Assembly (NCBI RefSeq): GCF_002224285.1
Contig: NZ_CP022436.1
Location: 2,480,001-2,544,000, forward strand
Reading direction: 5' to 3'
Length of the DNA: 64,000 nucleotides
DNA from: Arthrobacter sp. YN
GTDB lineage: Bacteria > Actinomycetota > Actinomycetes > Actinomycetales > Micrococcaceae
A program made the position numbers and the translations under genes. The notes under the pieces are model-generated. The model ran no database searches, was not told where the DNA came from, and saw only the letters and a program-made list of their open reading frames with translations. Shown in pieces: positions 52,764-59,968 of this stretch (the first letter of the stretch is position 1; each line of letters begins with the position of its first letter).

Positions 52764-53777
52764 ATGCCCGATCAACAGACCCGCCCGTTCACCTTGTTCA
52801 CCGGCCAGTGGGCCGACCTCCCCTTCGAGGAAGTCGCTCGCCTTGCTTCCGGCTGGGGCTACGACGGCCTGGAAATCGCCGTCTCCGGAGACCACCTGGA
52901 TGCCTGGCGCTGGGACGAACCCGGCTATGTCGAGTCCAAACTCGCTGTGTTGGAGAAGTACAACCTCAAGGTCTGGGCCATCTCCAACCACCTCAAAGGC
53001 CAAGCCGTCTGCGATGACCCCATCGACTTCCGCCACGAAGCCATCGTCGGCTCACGCGTCTGGGGCGACGGGGAACCCGAAGGCGTCCGCCAGCGAGCCG
53101 CCGAAGAAATGAAACACACCGCCCGCCTCGCCAAGGCCCTCGGCGTGGACACCGTCGTCGGTTTCACCGGTTCTTCCATCTGGCAGTACGTGGCCATGTT
53201 CCCGCCTGTCCCGGAGAAGGTTATCGACGCCGGGTACCAGGACTTCGCCGACCGGTGGAACCCCATCCTGGACGTCTTCGACGAAAACGGGGTCCGCTTC
53301 GCCCACGAGGTCCACCCCTCCGAGATCGCCTACGACTACTGGACCACCGTCCGGACCCTCGAAGCGATTGGCCACCGCGAAGCGTTCGGCCTGAACTGGG
53401 ACCCCTCGCACTTCATGTGGCAGGGCATCGACCCCGTGTCCTTCATTTGGGACTTCAAGGACCGGATTTACCACGTGGACTGCAAGGACACCAAGCTCCG
53501 CCCCACCGGGCGGAACACCGTGATGGGCTCGCACTTGCCGTGGGGAGATCCCCGCCGCGGCTGGGACTTCGTGTCCGCTGGACGCGGCGACGTGCCCTGG
53601 GAATCATCTTTCCGGGCCCTCACCGCAATCGGCTACGACGGACCCATCTCCGTGGAATGGGAAGACGCCGGCATGGACCGCCTCCACGGCGCCCCCGAAG
53701 CCCTCGCCGCCCTGAAGAAGTTCGACTTCCCGGCCTCCCAAACCAGCTTCGACGCAGCCTTCAGCAGCAAAGACTAG
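52764..53777 (+). CDS. Sugar isomerase/epimerase, TIM barrel, DgpC/CarC-like
   Basis: A 337-residue protein of the longer AP-endonuclease-2-like group. TLFTGQWADLPFEEVARLASGWGYDGLEIA, then KVWAISNHLKGQAVCDDP, RFAHEVHPSEIAYDYWTTVRTLEAIG, NWDPSHFMWQG, YHVDCKDTKLR and ISVEWEDAGMDR. This is the family of the catalytic subunit of 3-oxo-C-glycoside deglycosidases (DgpC/CarC) and related 3-keto-sugar enzymes. No small DgpB/CarB-like partner gene is found nearby, so C-glycoside cleavage cannot be claimed. Last gene of the operon. Confidence 0.85.
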   Translation: MPDQQTRPFTLFTGQWADLPFEEVARLASGWGYDGLEIAVSGDHLDAWRWDEPGYVESKLAVLEKYNLKVWAISNHLKGQAVCDDPIDFRHEAIVGSRVWGDGEPEGVRQRAAEEMKHTARLAKALGVDTVVGFTGSSIWQYVAMFPPVPEKVIDAGYQDFADRWNPILDVFDENGVRFAHEVHPSEIAYDYWTTVRTLEAIGHREAFGLNWDPSHFMWQGIDPVSFIWDFKDRIYHVDCKDTKLRPTGRNTVMGSHLPWGDPRRGWDFVSAGRGDVPWESSFRALTAIGYDGPISVEWEDAGMDRLHGAPEALAALKKFDFPASQTSFDAAFSSKD

Positions 53778-54200
53778 GACGGGACCGACGTGATCGGCAT
53801 CCGCCAACCCGGCCAAAGCTGCGAGGTGCGGATCGCGTCCGATATGACTTACAGGTAAGCCACATGGGTACTGGTCCTGGCGTGGACCTCTGCTCCTCGA
53901 TACTCTGGAGCGGCGGTCCATTTCGATGACCACCGTTACGTCGTTTGGGGTGCAGCGCTCTCAAGGGAGCAGGTCCCGACAACGGCGATGTTCGACGATA
54001 TCCAAATCGCCCGCGCCGCACCGGACACAGGCGCGGACAGCTTGCAAAGGACAAAAAGGAAGTGTGGACGTTGTCCATACTCTCCGACTCGGACTACTTC
54101 GTACAGCCGCCGAACTGGCCCGGATTCCGCATGTTCCCGCCACTTCCCAGTCTTGCCGAGCCCTGGAATCCCGTTCGGGTCCCACCTCGGGCACGGCATA

Positions 54201-54222
54201 CCCCCTCGTCAGAGGGGGTTTT
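54201..54222 (+). terminator. Rho-independent terminator before repeat copy C
   Basis: CCCCCTC-GTCA-GAGGGGG forms a perfect 7-bp stem and runs straight into TTTT. It would end transcripts of the sugar operon, about 425 bp after its last stop. Part of the sequence (GTCAGAGGGGTTTTGC) recurs before repeat copy B. Confidence 0.75.
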
Positions 54223-54230
54223 GCCTTAAA

Positions 54231-54431
54231 GTGTGTACATTCTGGTTGGTCAGGTCCCTCTGACACTTGCCGCGGCGTATGCCTGGCGCCGCAGGTCGCC
54301 TCTTTGGTTGCGGGGGAGGGGGTAGGGTCGTGGCTGGTTGGCCCTAGCCTGCTTTGTACTGGGGTCATGTGTCCTTTCCTTGGTTCGTTCTGTAGGTCGT
54401 GGTTGTCCTACATGTCTTCATTGGTAGGGGT
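54231..54431 (+). repeat. Dispersed ~190-bp repeat, copy C
   Basis: Third copy, same orientation as those at 20798 and 31098. It begins GTGTGTACATTCTGGTTGG, then AGGTCCCTCTGACACTTGCC, GCGGCGTATGCCTGGC and GTAGGTCGTGGTTGTCCTAC, and ends near CATGTCTTCATTGG. The antisense frame that is open in A and B is broken by a stop here, arguing against a protein. Confidence 0.8.
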
Positions 54432-54572
54432 GTTGGTCACGACACGACAAGTGGATATTCTTGCGGATTCGCTTTATGGGATTGTCCGTGAGATGGCACG
54501 GATGGTGTGGCCCGGGAGTAGCAGTGCCCGGAAAAAACCTCAGCCGCCGATTCTGTAAAGAGGCTGTTCACA

Positions 54573-55000
54573 GGGTGCAACTCAGACGGTTTGAAGATCC
54601 GGCGGAGTTGGAGACCTTCTACATTCCGGCGGGCCTGATGACCCAGTACCAACCCCGTGCACCTGGGCCATCACGCCCAAGGCCCGGTAGCGGACTTTGC
54701 CGAGTGGATCGCGAACTTGCCCGAATCGCCGCTGGCCGCGACGCCGTCGAACGCTGGCCGGGACGCCTGGTTTGACGTGAAGGTGAACTACCAGCAGGAC
54801 CACACCAACGTGGACATCAACGCCGTTACTGCAGCGTTCAAACCCGCCAACCACATCTTCAAACTCCGCGGACTCAGCCGCGACGGGGCAATCACAGTAG
54901 TCCGCCCGGACCAATACGTCGCCAACGTCCTGCCCCTGACCGGCACCATCAGCGATGTGGGCTTGACGCAGCACGGGCGCAAAGTACACAGGAACGCTGA
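54573..55000 (+). pseudogene. Remnant of an FAD-dependent aromatic monooxygenase
   Basis: The text reads DPAELETFYIPAGLMTQYQPR in one frame. From about 54657 in another it reads HLGHHA, ADFAEWIANLPESPLAATPS, AWFDVKVNYQQDHTNVDINAV, FKLRGLSRDGAITVVRPDQYV and ANVLPLT. That is the C-terminal thioredoxin-like domain of phenol/3-hydroxybenzoate hydroxylases. Internal stretches are missing (after HLGHHA, and between KPAN and HIFKLRG), the FAD domain is absent and the end runs into unrelated sequence. It is a decayed 3' part of a gene about 600 codons long. Confidence 0.75.
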
Positions 55001-55017
55001 AAGTCGTATCTGCTCGC

Positions 55018-55458
55018 TCAGGCAGGCAATTCCAGCCGGAAGCCGCAGCTCACGCAGCGCAAAATTTTGGTTCTAAGCCGGACGTCAAACAGATGAGACA
55101 AGTCATCTCCAAGAATGGTGTTCGCGGTCAAGCTCCGCCGCACTTCGAGAGGGACCCTGGCCATGGGTTCGCTGCAATGAAGGTAGCTGTCGCCGAAGAG
55201 GATGAGCCCATCGAGATTCGTTCCTGTGTTCAGTCTTGCAGCAACCTCGCTGAATCGCGTGAAGTGCGAGAGTATCGAACCGCATCCGGTACAGCTGTAA
55301 GAGACCTCTACGATGAGGCCGACTGTGTGGGCCCGTGCTGCTTCAATCGCGTGCAGCACCAGGTAGCCGTCGGTCCGGCACGTCGGGCACCACATTCTCG
55401 CCCCTTGGGGCAGGGGTGTCCCACCCGTCCCACCCGATGAAACGGAGTTCTCTGCCAT
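55018..55458 (-). CDS. Zinc-ribbon-like hypothetical protein
   Basis: A 146-residue protein with three CxxC pairs: MWCPTCRTDGY, SCTGCG and LRCVSCGFRLE at the end, plus LHCSEPMARVP between, so one or two zinc ribbons. No membrane segment. The open frame starts at 55458 without a good ribosome site. ATG 55395 (MWCPTC) behind AAGGGGCGAGA is a likely alternative that removes a Gly/Ser-rich lead. Function unknown. It may have arrived with the neighbouring fragments, since both sides are decayed. Confidence 0.6.
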   Translation of the reverse strand: MAENSVSSGGTGGTPLPQGARMWCPTCRTDGYLVLHAIEAARAHTVGLIVEVSYSCTGCGSILSHFTRFSEVAARLNTGTNLDGLILFGDSYLHCSEPMARVPLEVRRSLTANTILGDDLSHLFDVRLRTKILRCVSCGFRLELPA

Positions 55459-55463
55459 GAAGG

Positions 55464-55592
55464 CTACCGGTCTTGCTCCACCGTGAAAGAGGGGCTGCTT
55501 TCACGATTGGAATGGACGCGGCGGACTATCGGGCCACTGGTTGGCATCCCTGCTGTGGGCACGGCCGGTAGGGGCCGGTTGATGAGCGACAA
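55464..55592 (-). pseudogene. 5' remnant of a second desaturase gene
   Basis: TTG 55592 behind GAGGAGG opens LSLINRPLPAVPT, matching LSLIKEPPPVVPT at the start of the intact desaturase. After about 13 codons the similarity ends and the frame stops at 55464. The upstream sequence is also shared (see the direct repeat). It is the head of a duplicated desaturase whose body has been lost. Confidence 0.65.
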
Positions 55593-55690
55593 GATGTTGC
55601 CTCCTCGTTGCGCTGGTAAGGCGCTGCCGGGGTCTGGGGCAACAACACCAGCGTAGGCACCAAGGAGGCCGCGAGTCCATAGGAAAGAAC
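55563..55690. repeat. Direct repeat, copy downstream of desaturase
   Basis: About 128 bp nearly identical to 56822-56948. Shared blocks include ATGAGCGACAAGAT, TTGCCTCCTCGT, TCTGGGGCAACAACACCAGC and CGCGAGTCCATAGG. It covers the leader and first codons of the desaturase gene. Confidence 0.8.
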
Positions 55691-55735
55691 CCTGTGAGGG
55701 CGAATCCTCTCAAAACAAAGGCCCTGAGCGCTCCG

Positions 55736-56851
55736 TTAGCTCCGGTGCTCCCCGGCGAGGGGGCAGGTGAACGGGTCAGCCGCCGCGAGACCTACGGTGT
55801 TAAGGTAGCGGATCACGATTCCGTAGGAGCGCATCAACCCTGTTTCGGTGTAGGGGATCCCTATGAGAACGCAGTGTGCTTTGACAAGTCGACTTGCCTC
55901 GCCGAGGTGGCGGCGGGGCATGTCGGGAAACAGGTGGTGTTCGATCTGGTAGTTGAGCCCACCCATGAAGAACGTCACGAACCTACTGCCGCTGATATTG
56001 CGGGACGTGAGCACCTGCCGGGTCAGGAAGTCGGCGCGACTGTTCTCGGGAAGTATCGGCATCCCTTTGTGGTTTGGCGCAAAGGTTCCGCCCATGTACA
56101 GCCCGAAAACGGCAACCTGAACCCCGATAAACGCCGCAGCGATGCCTGGGGACAGCATGAGGAACAGCAGTCCGATGTAGGTGCCAAAGCGCAGCCCGAG
56201 TAGGCCAAGCTCCAGCCAACGAAACTTCACCGGACCGCGGCGCAGCAAATACCTCAGTGAGTCGATGTGCAGCGTCCATCCTAGGAACAACAGCAGTGGG
56301 ACGAGGAGGTAGCCCTGTCGTTTGCCAAACGCCCGGGAAAGTCGTCCGCGGTTGGTCGCCACCTCGTTGTGAAAGACGATCGCACCGGGAGCGATGTCCG
56401 GATCCCGATTAACCACGTTCGGCCGGGCATGATGCCGTGAGTGTTTGTCGGTCCAGTAGGCGTAACTCATGCCAACCATGAGGGTGGCGATCAGGCGGGC
56501 AGTCCACTCGTTTGCCCCCCGGGAGGTGAAGACCTGAAGGTGGCCTGCTTCGTGGCCGACCAAAGCGAACTGCGTGAAGACAACGCCGAGCGCTGCAGCC
56601 ACTGCAAGCTGGAGCCAGGAGTCGCCGAGAAAGAAGAACGCCGCCCACAGGCTGGCACCCGCGATGATCAAGAGCATCAGGAGCAGGAGGTAAGAGCGGC
56701 GACACCGGTCGAGCAGCCCCGCTTCCTTGACTGAGGTCAAGAGGCTCGCGTAGCTGCTGGTGACTTTGTTGATGCGAACTGCGGGCGTTGTCTGCTTGGG
56801 CGCTGGTTTGACTGTGGGGACGACCGGTGGGGGCTCTTTGATGAGCGACAA
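55736..56851 (-). CDS. Membrane fatty acid desaturase
   Basis: A 371-residue acyl-CoA/acyl-lipid desaturase that introduces a double bond in fatty acids using di-iron and oxygen. Histidine boxes are HEAGH (res. about 98), HSRHH and QIEHHLFP, with four hydrophobic segments between. I place the start at TTG 56851 (LSLIKEPPP), seven bases after GAGGAGG. The frame opens at GTG 56929, but the extra 26 residues lie in the leader repeat shared with the downstream copy. Likely role: membrane fluidity in the cold. Single gene. Confidence 0.86.
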   Translation of the reverse strand: MSLIKEPPPVVPTVKPAPKQTTPAVRINKVTSSYASLLTSVKEAGLLDRCRRSYLLLLMLLIIAGASLWAAFFFLGDSWLQLAVAAALGVVFTQFALVGHEAGHLQVFTSRGANEWTARLIATLMVGMSYAYWTDKHSRHHARPNVVNRDPDIAPGAIVFHNEVATNRGRLSRAFGKRQGYLLVPLLLFLGWTLHIDSLRYLLRRGPVKFRWLELGLLGLRFGTYIGLLFLMLSPGIAAAFIGVQVAVFGLYMGGTFAPNHKGMPILPENSRADFLTRQVLTSRNISGSRFVTFFMGGLNYQIEHHLFPDMPRRHLGEASRLVKAHCVLIGIPYTETGLMRSYGIVIRYLNTVGLAAADPFTCPLAGEHRS

Positions 56852-56948
56852 GATATTGCCTCCTCGTGTGTGCTCTGAATGCACTGCCGAGGTCTGGGGC
56901 AACAACACCAGCGTAGGCACGAAGGACACCGCGAGTCCATAGGGAATG
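56822..56948. repeat. Direct repeat, copy at the desaturase 5' end
   Basis: Partner of 55563-55690, spanning the leader and first codons of the intact desaturase gene. The two copies flank the gene in the same orientation, 1.26 kb apart, as expected for a former tandem duplication. Confidence 0.8.
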
Positions 56949-56992
56949 AACCTGGGTGGGTAATCCTTTGCAGCGGGTCACATGGAAAAGTG

Positions 56993-57706
56993 CTAAATCA
57001 TCAAAGTGCGATTAACGATGTTCTCGGCGACATCGTGAAGATTTTGCCGGGAGGAGCGGGCATGTGCGCGGAGCACGTTGAAGGCGTCGTCCATGTCGAG
57101 GTTTTTGGTCTGCGCGATGACACCTTTGGCTTGCTCGATGAGCACCCGGGTGGCCAACGCGCGTTGGAGTTGGTCGTTGAGGATGCCTGCTTCGCGGATG
57201 GTGCGCTCCTGCAGGAGGCTGATGGTGGCGACGTCGGCCATGGCCTGGGCGATGGAGGCGTCTTCGGGGGTCAGGGCGCCGGTTTCGGCGCCGAACAGGC
57301 CCATGGCGCCGATGACCCTGGTGTGGACGCGCATGGGTACGGCGTGCACTGACCTGAAGCCCATGTCCAAGGCAATCTGCTGAAAGGCCGGCCAGCGGTC
57401 ACCAAGGGCGCTGATGTCATCGACGGTGATGACTGTTCCTGTGTGGTAGCACTCCACGCACGGGCCCGCTCCGGCTTCGAGTTGGAGCAGTTCCACCAGT
57501 TGGCTTTGCTCGCTGGTGGAGGCCAGCAATTGCAGGTTGCCGTTGGCGTCGGAGAGCAATAGCCCGGCCTGGGCGGCGTCGAGTAAATCGACGGCGTCCT
57601 CCACGAGCGTGTGGAGCAAGTCCAGGACGTCGTAGTCGGCAACGAGGGTGTCGGTAAGCTTCACGAACGTATCGCTGAGACGTTCGGCTCTGCTTTTGAT
57701 TACCAT
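56993..57706 (-). CDS. GAF-ANTAR protein (first)
   Basis: A 237-residue RNA-binding antiterminator. GAF sensor domain at about 25-165 (VLDLLHTLVEDAVDLLDAAQAGLLL ... FRSVHAVPMRVHTRVIGAMGLF), then ANTAR at about 175-235 (ALATRVLIEQAKGVIAQTKNLDMDDAFNVLRAHARSS). ANTAR domains bind dual-hexaloop RNA to suppress termination. Two further GAF-ANTAR genes follow upstream in the same direction. The GAF ligand is unknown. Confidence 0.88.
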   Translation of the reverse strand: MVIKSRAERLSDTFVKLTDTLVADYDVLDLLHTLVEDAVDLLDAAQAGLLLSDANGNLQLLASTSEQSQLVELLQLEAGAGPCVECYHTGTVITVDDISALGDRWPAFQQIALDMGFRSVHAVPMRVHTRVIGAMGLFGAETGALTPEDASIAQAMADVATISLLQERTIREAGILNDQLQRALATRVLIEQAKGVIAQTKNLDMDDAFNVLRAHARSSRQNLHDVAENIVNRTLMI

Positions 57707-57715
57707 GTTTGCATT

Positions 57716-58402
57716 TTACTGTGAACCCGGATCGGCAGCGCCCGCTTCCGGTGTGAATTCCAGCCGCCGGCTCACAACGTCCAAAGCGGTGTCCTGCAAT
57801 GATCTTCCGCTCGCGAAAGCGTGGCCCCGCAGCAACAACAACGCTTCGTCTGGTGTGCTGTCTGTTTGGACCAGCACCATGCCGGTTGCTTGATGGATTT
57901 CCCGCCGGGCCAAGGGAATGGCCGCCGATTCGTTCTCATCCTCTGGCAACAATCCCCGTAGCAAGGTCCAGGCGGTCCTGCTGGAGATTTGGGCGGCCCG
58001 GCTGGTCTGGGCGTGGCTGAAATTGCCCGGTGAGGTGCTGTATAGCTCCGCCACGCCGATGACGAGACCCCCGGCGAGCAACGGGAAGACGAAGAGTGCC
58101 GCTGCGTCGGTCACGGTTGCCGCTTCGGCGAAAGCCGGCCAGGCCCGCACTCCGGCGTCGCTCAGATCGGAGATCATGACAGGGAGGTGGGTGCGGAGAA
58201 CATCCCACCGTGGTCCGTCCCCCAGATCGTACTGGAGCTCATCGAGCCGGGCAGCCGTTGAGTCGGAGGCGCACATCAACGTCTCGGCCGAGGAACCGCC
58301 GAAAATGGAAACAGCTGCTCCATCGATGGGCAATTCCTGGAGGAATGCGGCGCAAAGGTCACCGTGGGGACCATAAGCCGGCGATGGAGTCATCTCGGGC
58401 AC
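57716..58402 (-). CDS. GAF-ANTAR protein (second)
   Basis: A 228-residue protein. The GAF-like domain reads AFLQELPIDGAAVSIFGGSSAETLMCASD and ELQYDLGDGPRWDVL, where other ANTAR GAF domains have ExQxxxGEGPC. The ANTAR segment REIHQATGMVLVQTDSTPDEALLLLRGHAFASGRSL is shorter and has lost the usual V[IM]xxAKG start. It lies 9 bp before the first GAF-ANTAR gene, so they are cotranscribed. Confidence 0.82.
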   Translation of the reverse strand: MPEMTPSPAYGPHGDLCAAFLQELPIDGAAVSIFGGSSAETLMCASDSTAARLDELQYDLGDGPRWDVLRTHLPVMISDLSDAGVRAWPAFAEAATVTDAAALFVFPLLAGGLVIGVAELYSTSPGNFSHAQTSRAAQISSRTAWTLLRGLLPEDENESAAIPLARREIHQATGMVLVQTDSTPDEALLLLRGHAFASGRSLQDTALDVVSRRLEFTPEAGAADPGSQ

Positions 58403-58570
58403 TCGTCGTCAGCTCTTACGCGATGGCTCGGCTGCACCAATGACCACCATTCCTGTATCTTGCCAGACAGTCGGACTCTGACTGCTTCCTCAACCATAAA
58501 CCCGTTGGCCGTGGTGGCTCCCGACGGCGGCGGTCGCCACGGTCTGTTCACCCCCCCCTATACGGAGATG

Positions 58571-59305
58571 TTATTTCTCGAAGAAGGTTGAGGCCTGGGA
58601 ATTGTTGACGCGTTGGACTATGGTGTCGGCCACTTCGTAGAGTTTTTGATTTCTGTCGCTCGATGCTTTCTTGAGGATTTCCATGGCTTGGAACTGGCTG
58701 CACCGGTTCTGGGCCATGATCATTCCGCACGCAAGGTCGATAACTGTTCGCCCTTCCAAGGCGGCTTTGAGATTCTCGACCAACTGTTCGGACGTCGTGA
58801 TCCGGATAGCAAGACGCAGGGCCCGGGCCGCCATGTCCCCAAAAATCCGGGCGTCGGCAACGGACTCCGGAGTGAACTGTTCTGCCGGTGCTGCGAAGAA
58901 GTCCAGAACTGCCTTGGCGTCGGAGCCCAGCTCGAGGGGGATGCCCATGGCGCTGCGGTACCCCTCATCGGCAAGTGTCCTGCTGAAGTTGGGCCATCGT
59001 TGCTCCTCCGTTGCATCCGAGACGACAATGGCGTGGCCCACGTCCATCGCTTCGAGGCAGGGTCCTTCGCCGAGGCGCTGTTCTATTTGATCCAGCCAGA
59101 CGGCGATGTCGCTGCTGCCCGCGATTGTGGTGCGGTGCTTGCGACGGTGTAATGCAACAGCGCATTCGATCTGAGTGCCTCGTGCGCGGGACAAACTCTC
59201 CGAGGCCAGCCCGGCCATGCCCTGAAGGAAGCCCTGAAGGTCGTCGGTCGAAGTGATCAGCCGGTTCAGGCGATCGAATCCTTCCTCGAGCTCGTCGTCT
59301 GTCAT
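58571..59305 (-). CDS. GAF-ANTAR protein (third)
   Basis: A 244-residue protein. GAF at about 30-165 (LASESLSRARGTQIECAVAL, QIEQRLGEGPCLEAM), ANTAR at about 175-240 (LKAALEGRTVIDLACGMIMAQNRCSQFQAMEILKKASSDRNQKL). It is separated from the second gene by 168 bp and reads in the same direction, divergent from kdp. Whether it acts on kdp or elsewhere is not visible. Confidence 0.86.
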   Translation of the reverse strand: MTDDELEEGFDRLNRLITSTDDLQGFLQGMAGLASESLSRARGTQIECAVALHRRKHRTTIAGSSDIAVWLDQIEQRLGEGPCLEAMDVGHAIVVSDATEEQRWPNFSRTLADEGYRSAMGIPLELGSDAKAVLDFFAAPAEQFTPESVADARIFGDMAARALRLAIRITTSEQLVENLKAALEGRTVIDLACGMIMAQNRCSQFQAMEILKKASSDRNQKLYEVADTIVQRVNNSQASTFFEK

Positions 59306-59753
59306 GCGTCCAATCTATGAGCCGGTGTCCTGCTGCACAATGCAGGGTGGGGTTTCCGTCAAGCGCAGCCAGCCGGCCGCCCTCCCCGAGAACGCCGGCC
59401 GGCTTGGAACAACAGTGGTGGCTGGATCCACTGAGGGTTTGGTGGCGATTTCCTGGAACACGCGGGATTCGTCGACCGAACACCATCGCCTCTGTTCTCC
59501 TGCAAGTCCTCGATGTCACGGTGCCTATGCCGCACATCTATTCCGGTGTACGGAGTAACCCCAACCGGATCGCACCCGGTGGCCGTGGGTTCACGTCGGC
59601 GGAACCTGGATCCAGCCGGCGAGAGGGCGTTAAGGATTCATCAAGAAACACCCCGCCGGCATTAAGGAACCGTAAGGATCGTCTTTTCGGCCCATTTCAA
59701 GGGATTGACTGAGGTCAGCCCCGCGAACGGGGCGCTGATGAAAGGACGTTCCA
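59306..59753. promoter_or_regulatory. Upstream region of kdp with TAAGGA repeats
   Basis: The 448-bp divergent region holds three copies of (T/G)TAAGGA at 59630, 59662 and 59672. The last two form a 10-bp tandem (TAAGGAACCG, TAAGGATCGT), and the first is 32 bp away, so all face the same side of the helix. OmpR-type regulators such as KdpE bind direct repeats of this spacing. No kdpDE genes are in the window. The remaining part shows no gene and I could not fold a c-di-AMP riboswitch there. Confidence 0.45.
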
Positions 59754-59867
59754 GTGGCCGACGTGGCTGTTGTGGTGATTCTTGTGGCGTGCATGGGAAT
59801 CGTGATGTGGGTTGCCCACCTCTTGGGCAAAATGGTCGACGGCGATGGTCCGGTGAGCGGGCAATGA
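59754..59867 (+). CDS. 37-residue single-span membrane peptide before kdpF
   Basis: GTG 59754, behind AAAGGACG, encodes ADVAVVVILVACMGIVMWVA followed by HLLGKMVDGDGPVSGQ: one membrane helix and a short polar tail. Its TGA overlaps the ATG of kdpF (ATGA, 59864-59867), so it is translated with the kdp genes. It is similar in size and topology to KdpF but not its sequence, and I recognise no family. It may be an extra Kdp subunit or regulator. Confidence 0.6.
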   Translation: MADVAVVVILVACMGIVMWVAHLLGKMVDGDGPVSGQ

Positions 59868-59962
59868 CGTTGGATGCGATCATGTGGATCGGGCTCTTCA
59901 TCGCGGGCCTCGCTACGGTGGGCTATCTGCTGGCAGTGTTGCTTCACCCGGAAAAGTGGTGA
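59864..59962 (+). CDS. kdpF: K+-transporting ATPase subunit KdpF
   Basis: A 32-residue single-helix peptide, MTLDAIMWIGLFIAGLATVG plus YLLAVLLHPEKW. The ending Y-L-[LV]-x-[AV]-L-x-x-P-E-x-[WF] is the KdpF signature. It stabilises the KdpABC complex in the membrane. ATG 59864 overlaps the stop of the preceding peptide gene, and kdpA starts 6 bp after. Confidence 0.88.
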   Translation: MTLDAIMWIGLFIAGLATVGYLLAVLLHPEKW

Positions 59963-59968
59963 TGGCCG

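Larger units (their letters stand above)
53778..54572. other. 795-bp region with terminator and repeat copy C
   Basis: It holds an unexplained stretch (53778-54200) without a supported gene, then a terminator (54201-54222) and repeat copy C (54231-54431), then about 140 bp of unidentified sequence. At 54061-54079 GTGTGGACGTTGTCCATAC resembles the loop and arms of the hairpin after repeat A. Open frames on both strands have no start signals. Confidence 0.5.

Noticed and set aside
54165..54200. tRNA-like T-arm text (CCGTTCGGGTCCCACC)
   Set aside because: No acceptor stem, anticodon arm or CCA context can be paired with it. Probably chance.
53778..54200. Possible transposase or DgpB-like gene after the sugar operon
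   Set aside because: All frames are broken or without recognisable motifs, and no inverted repeats or target duplications were found.
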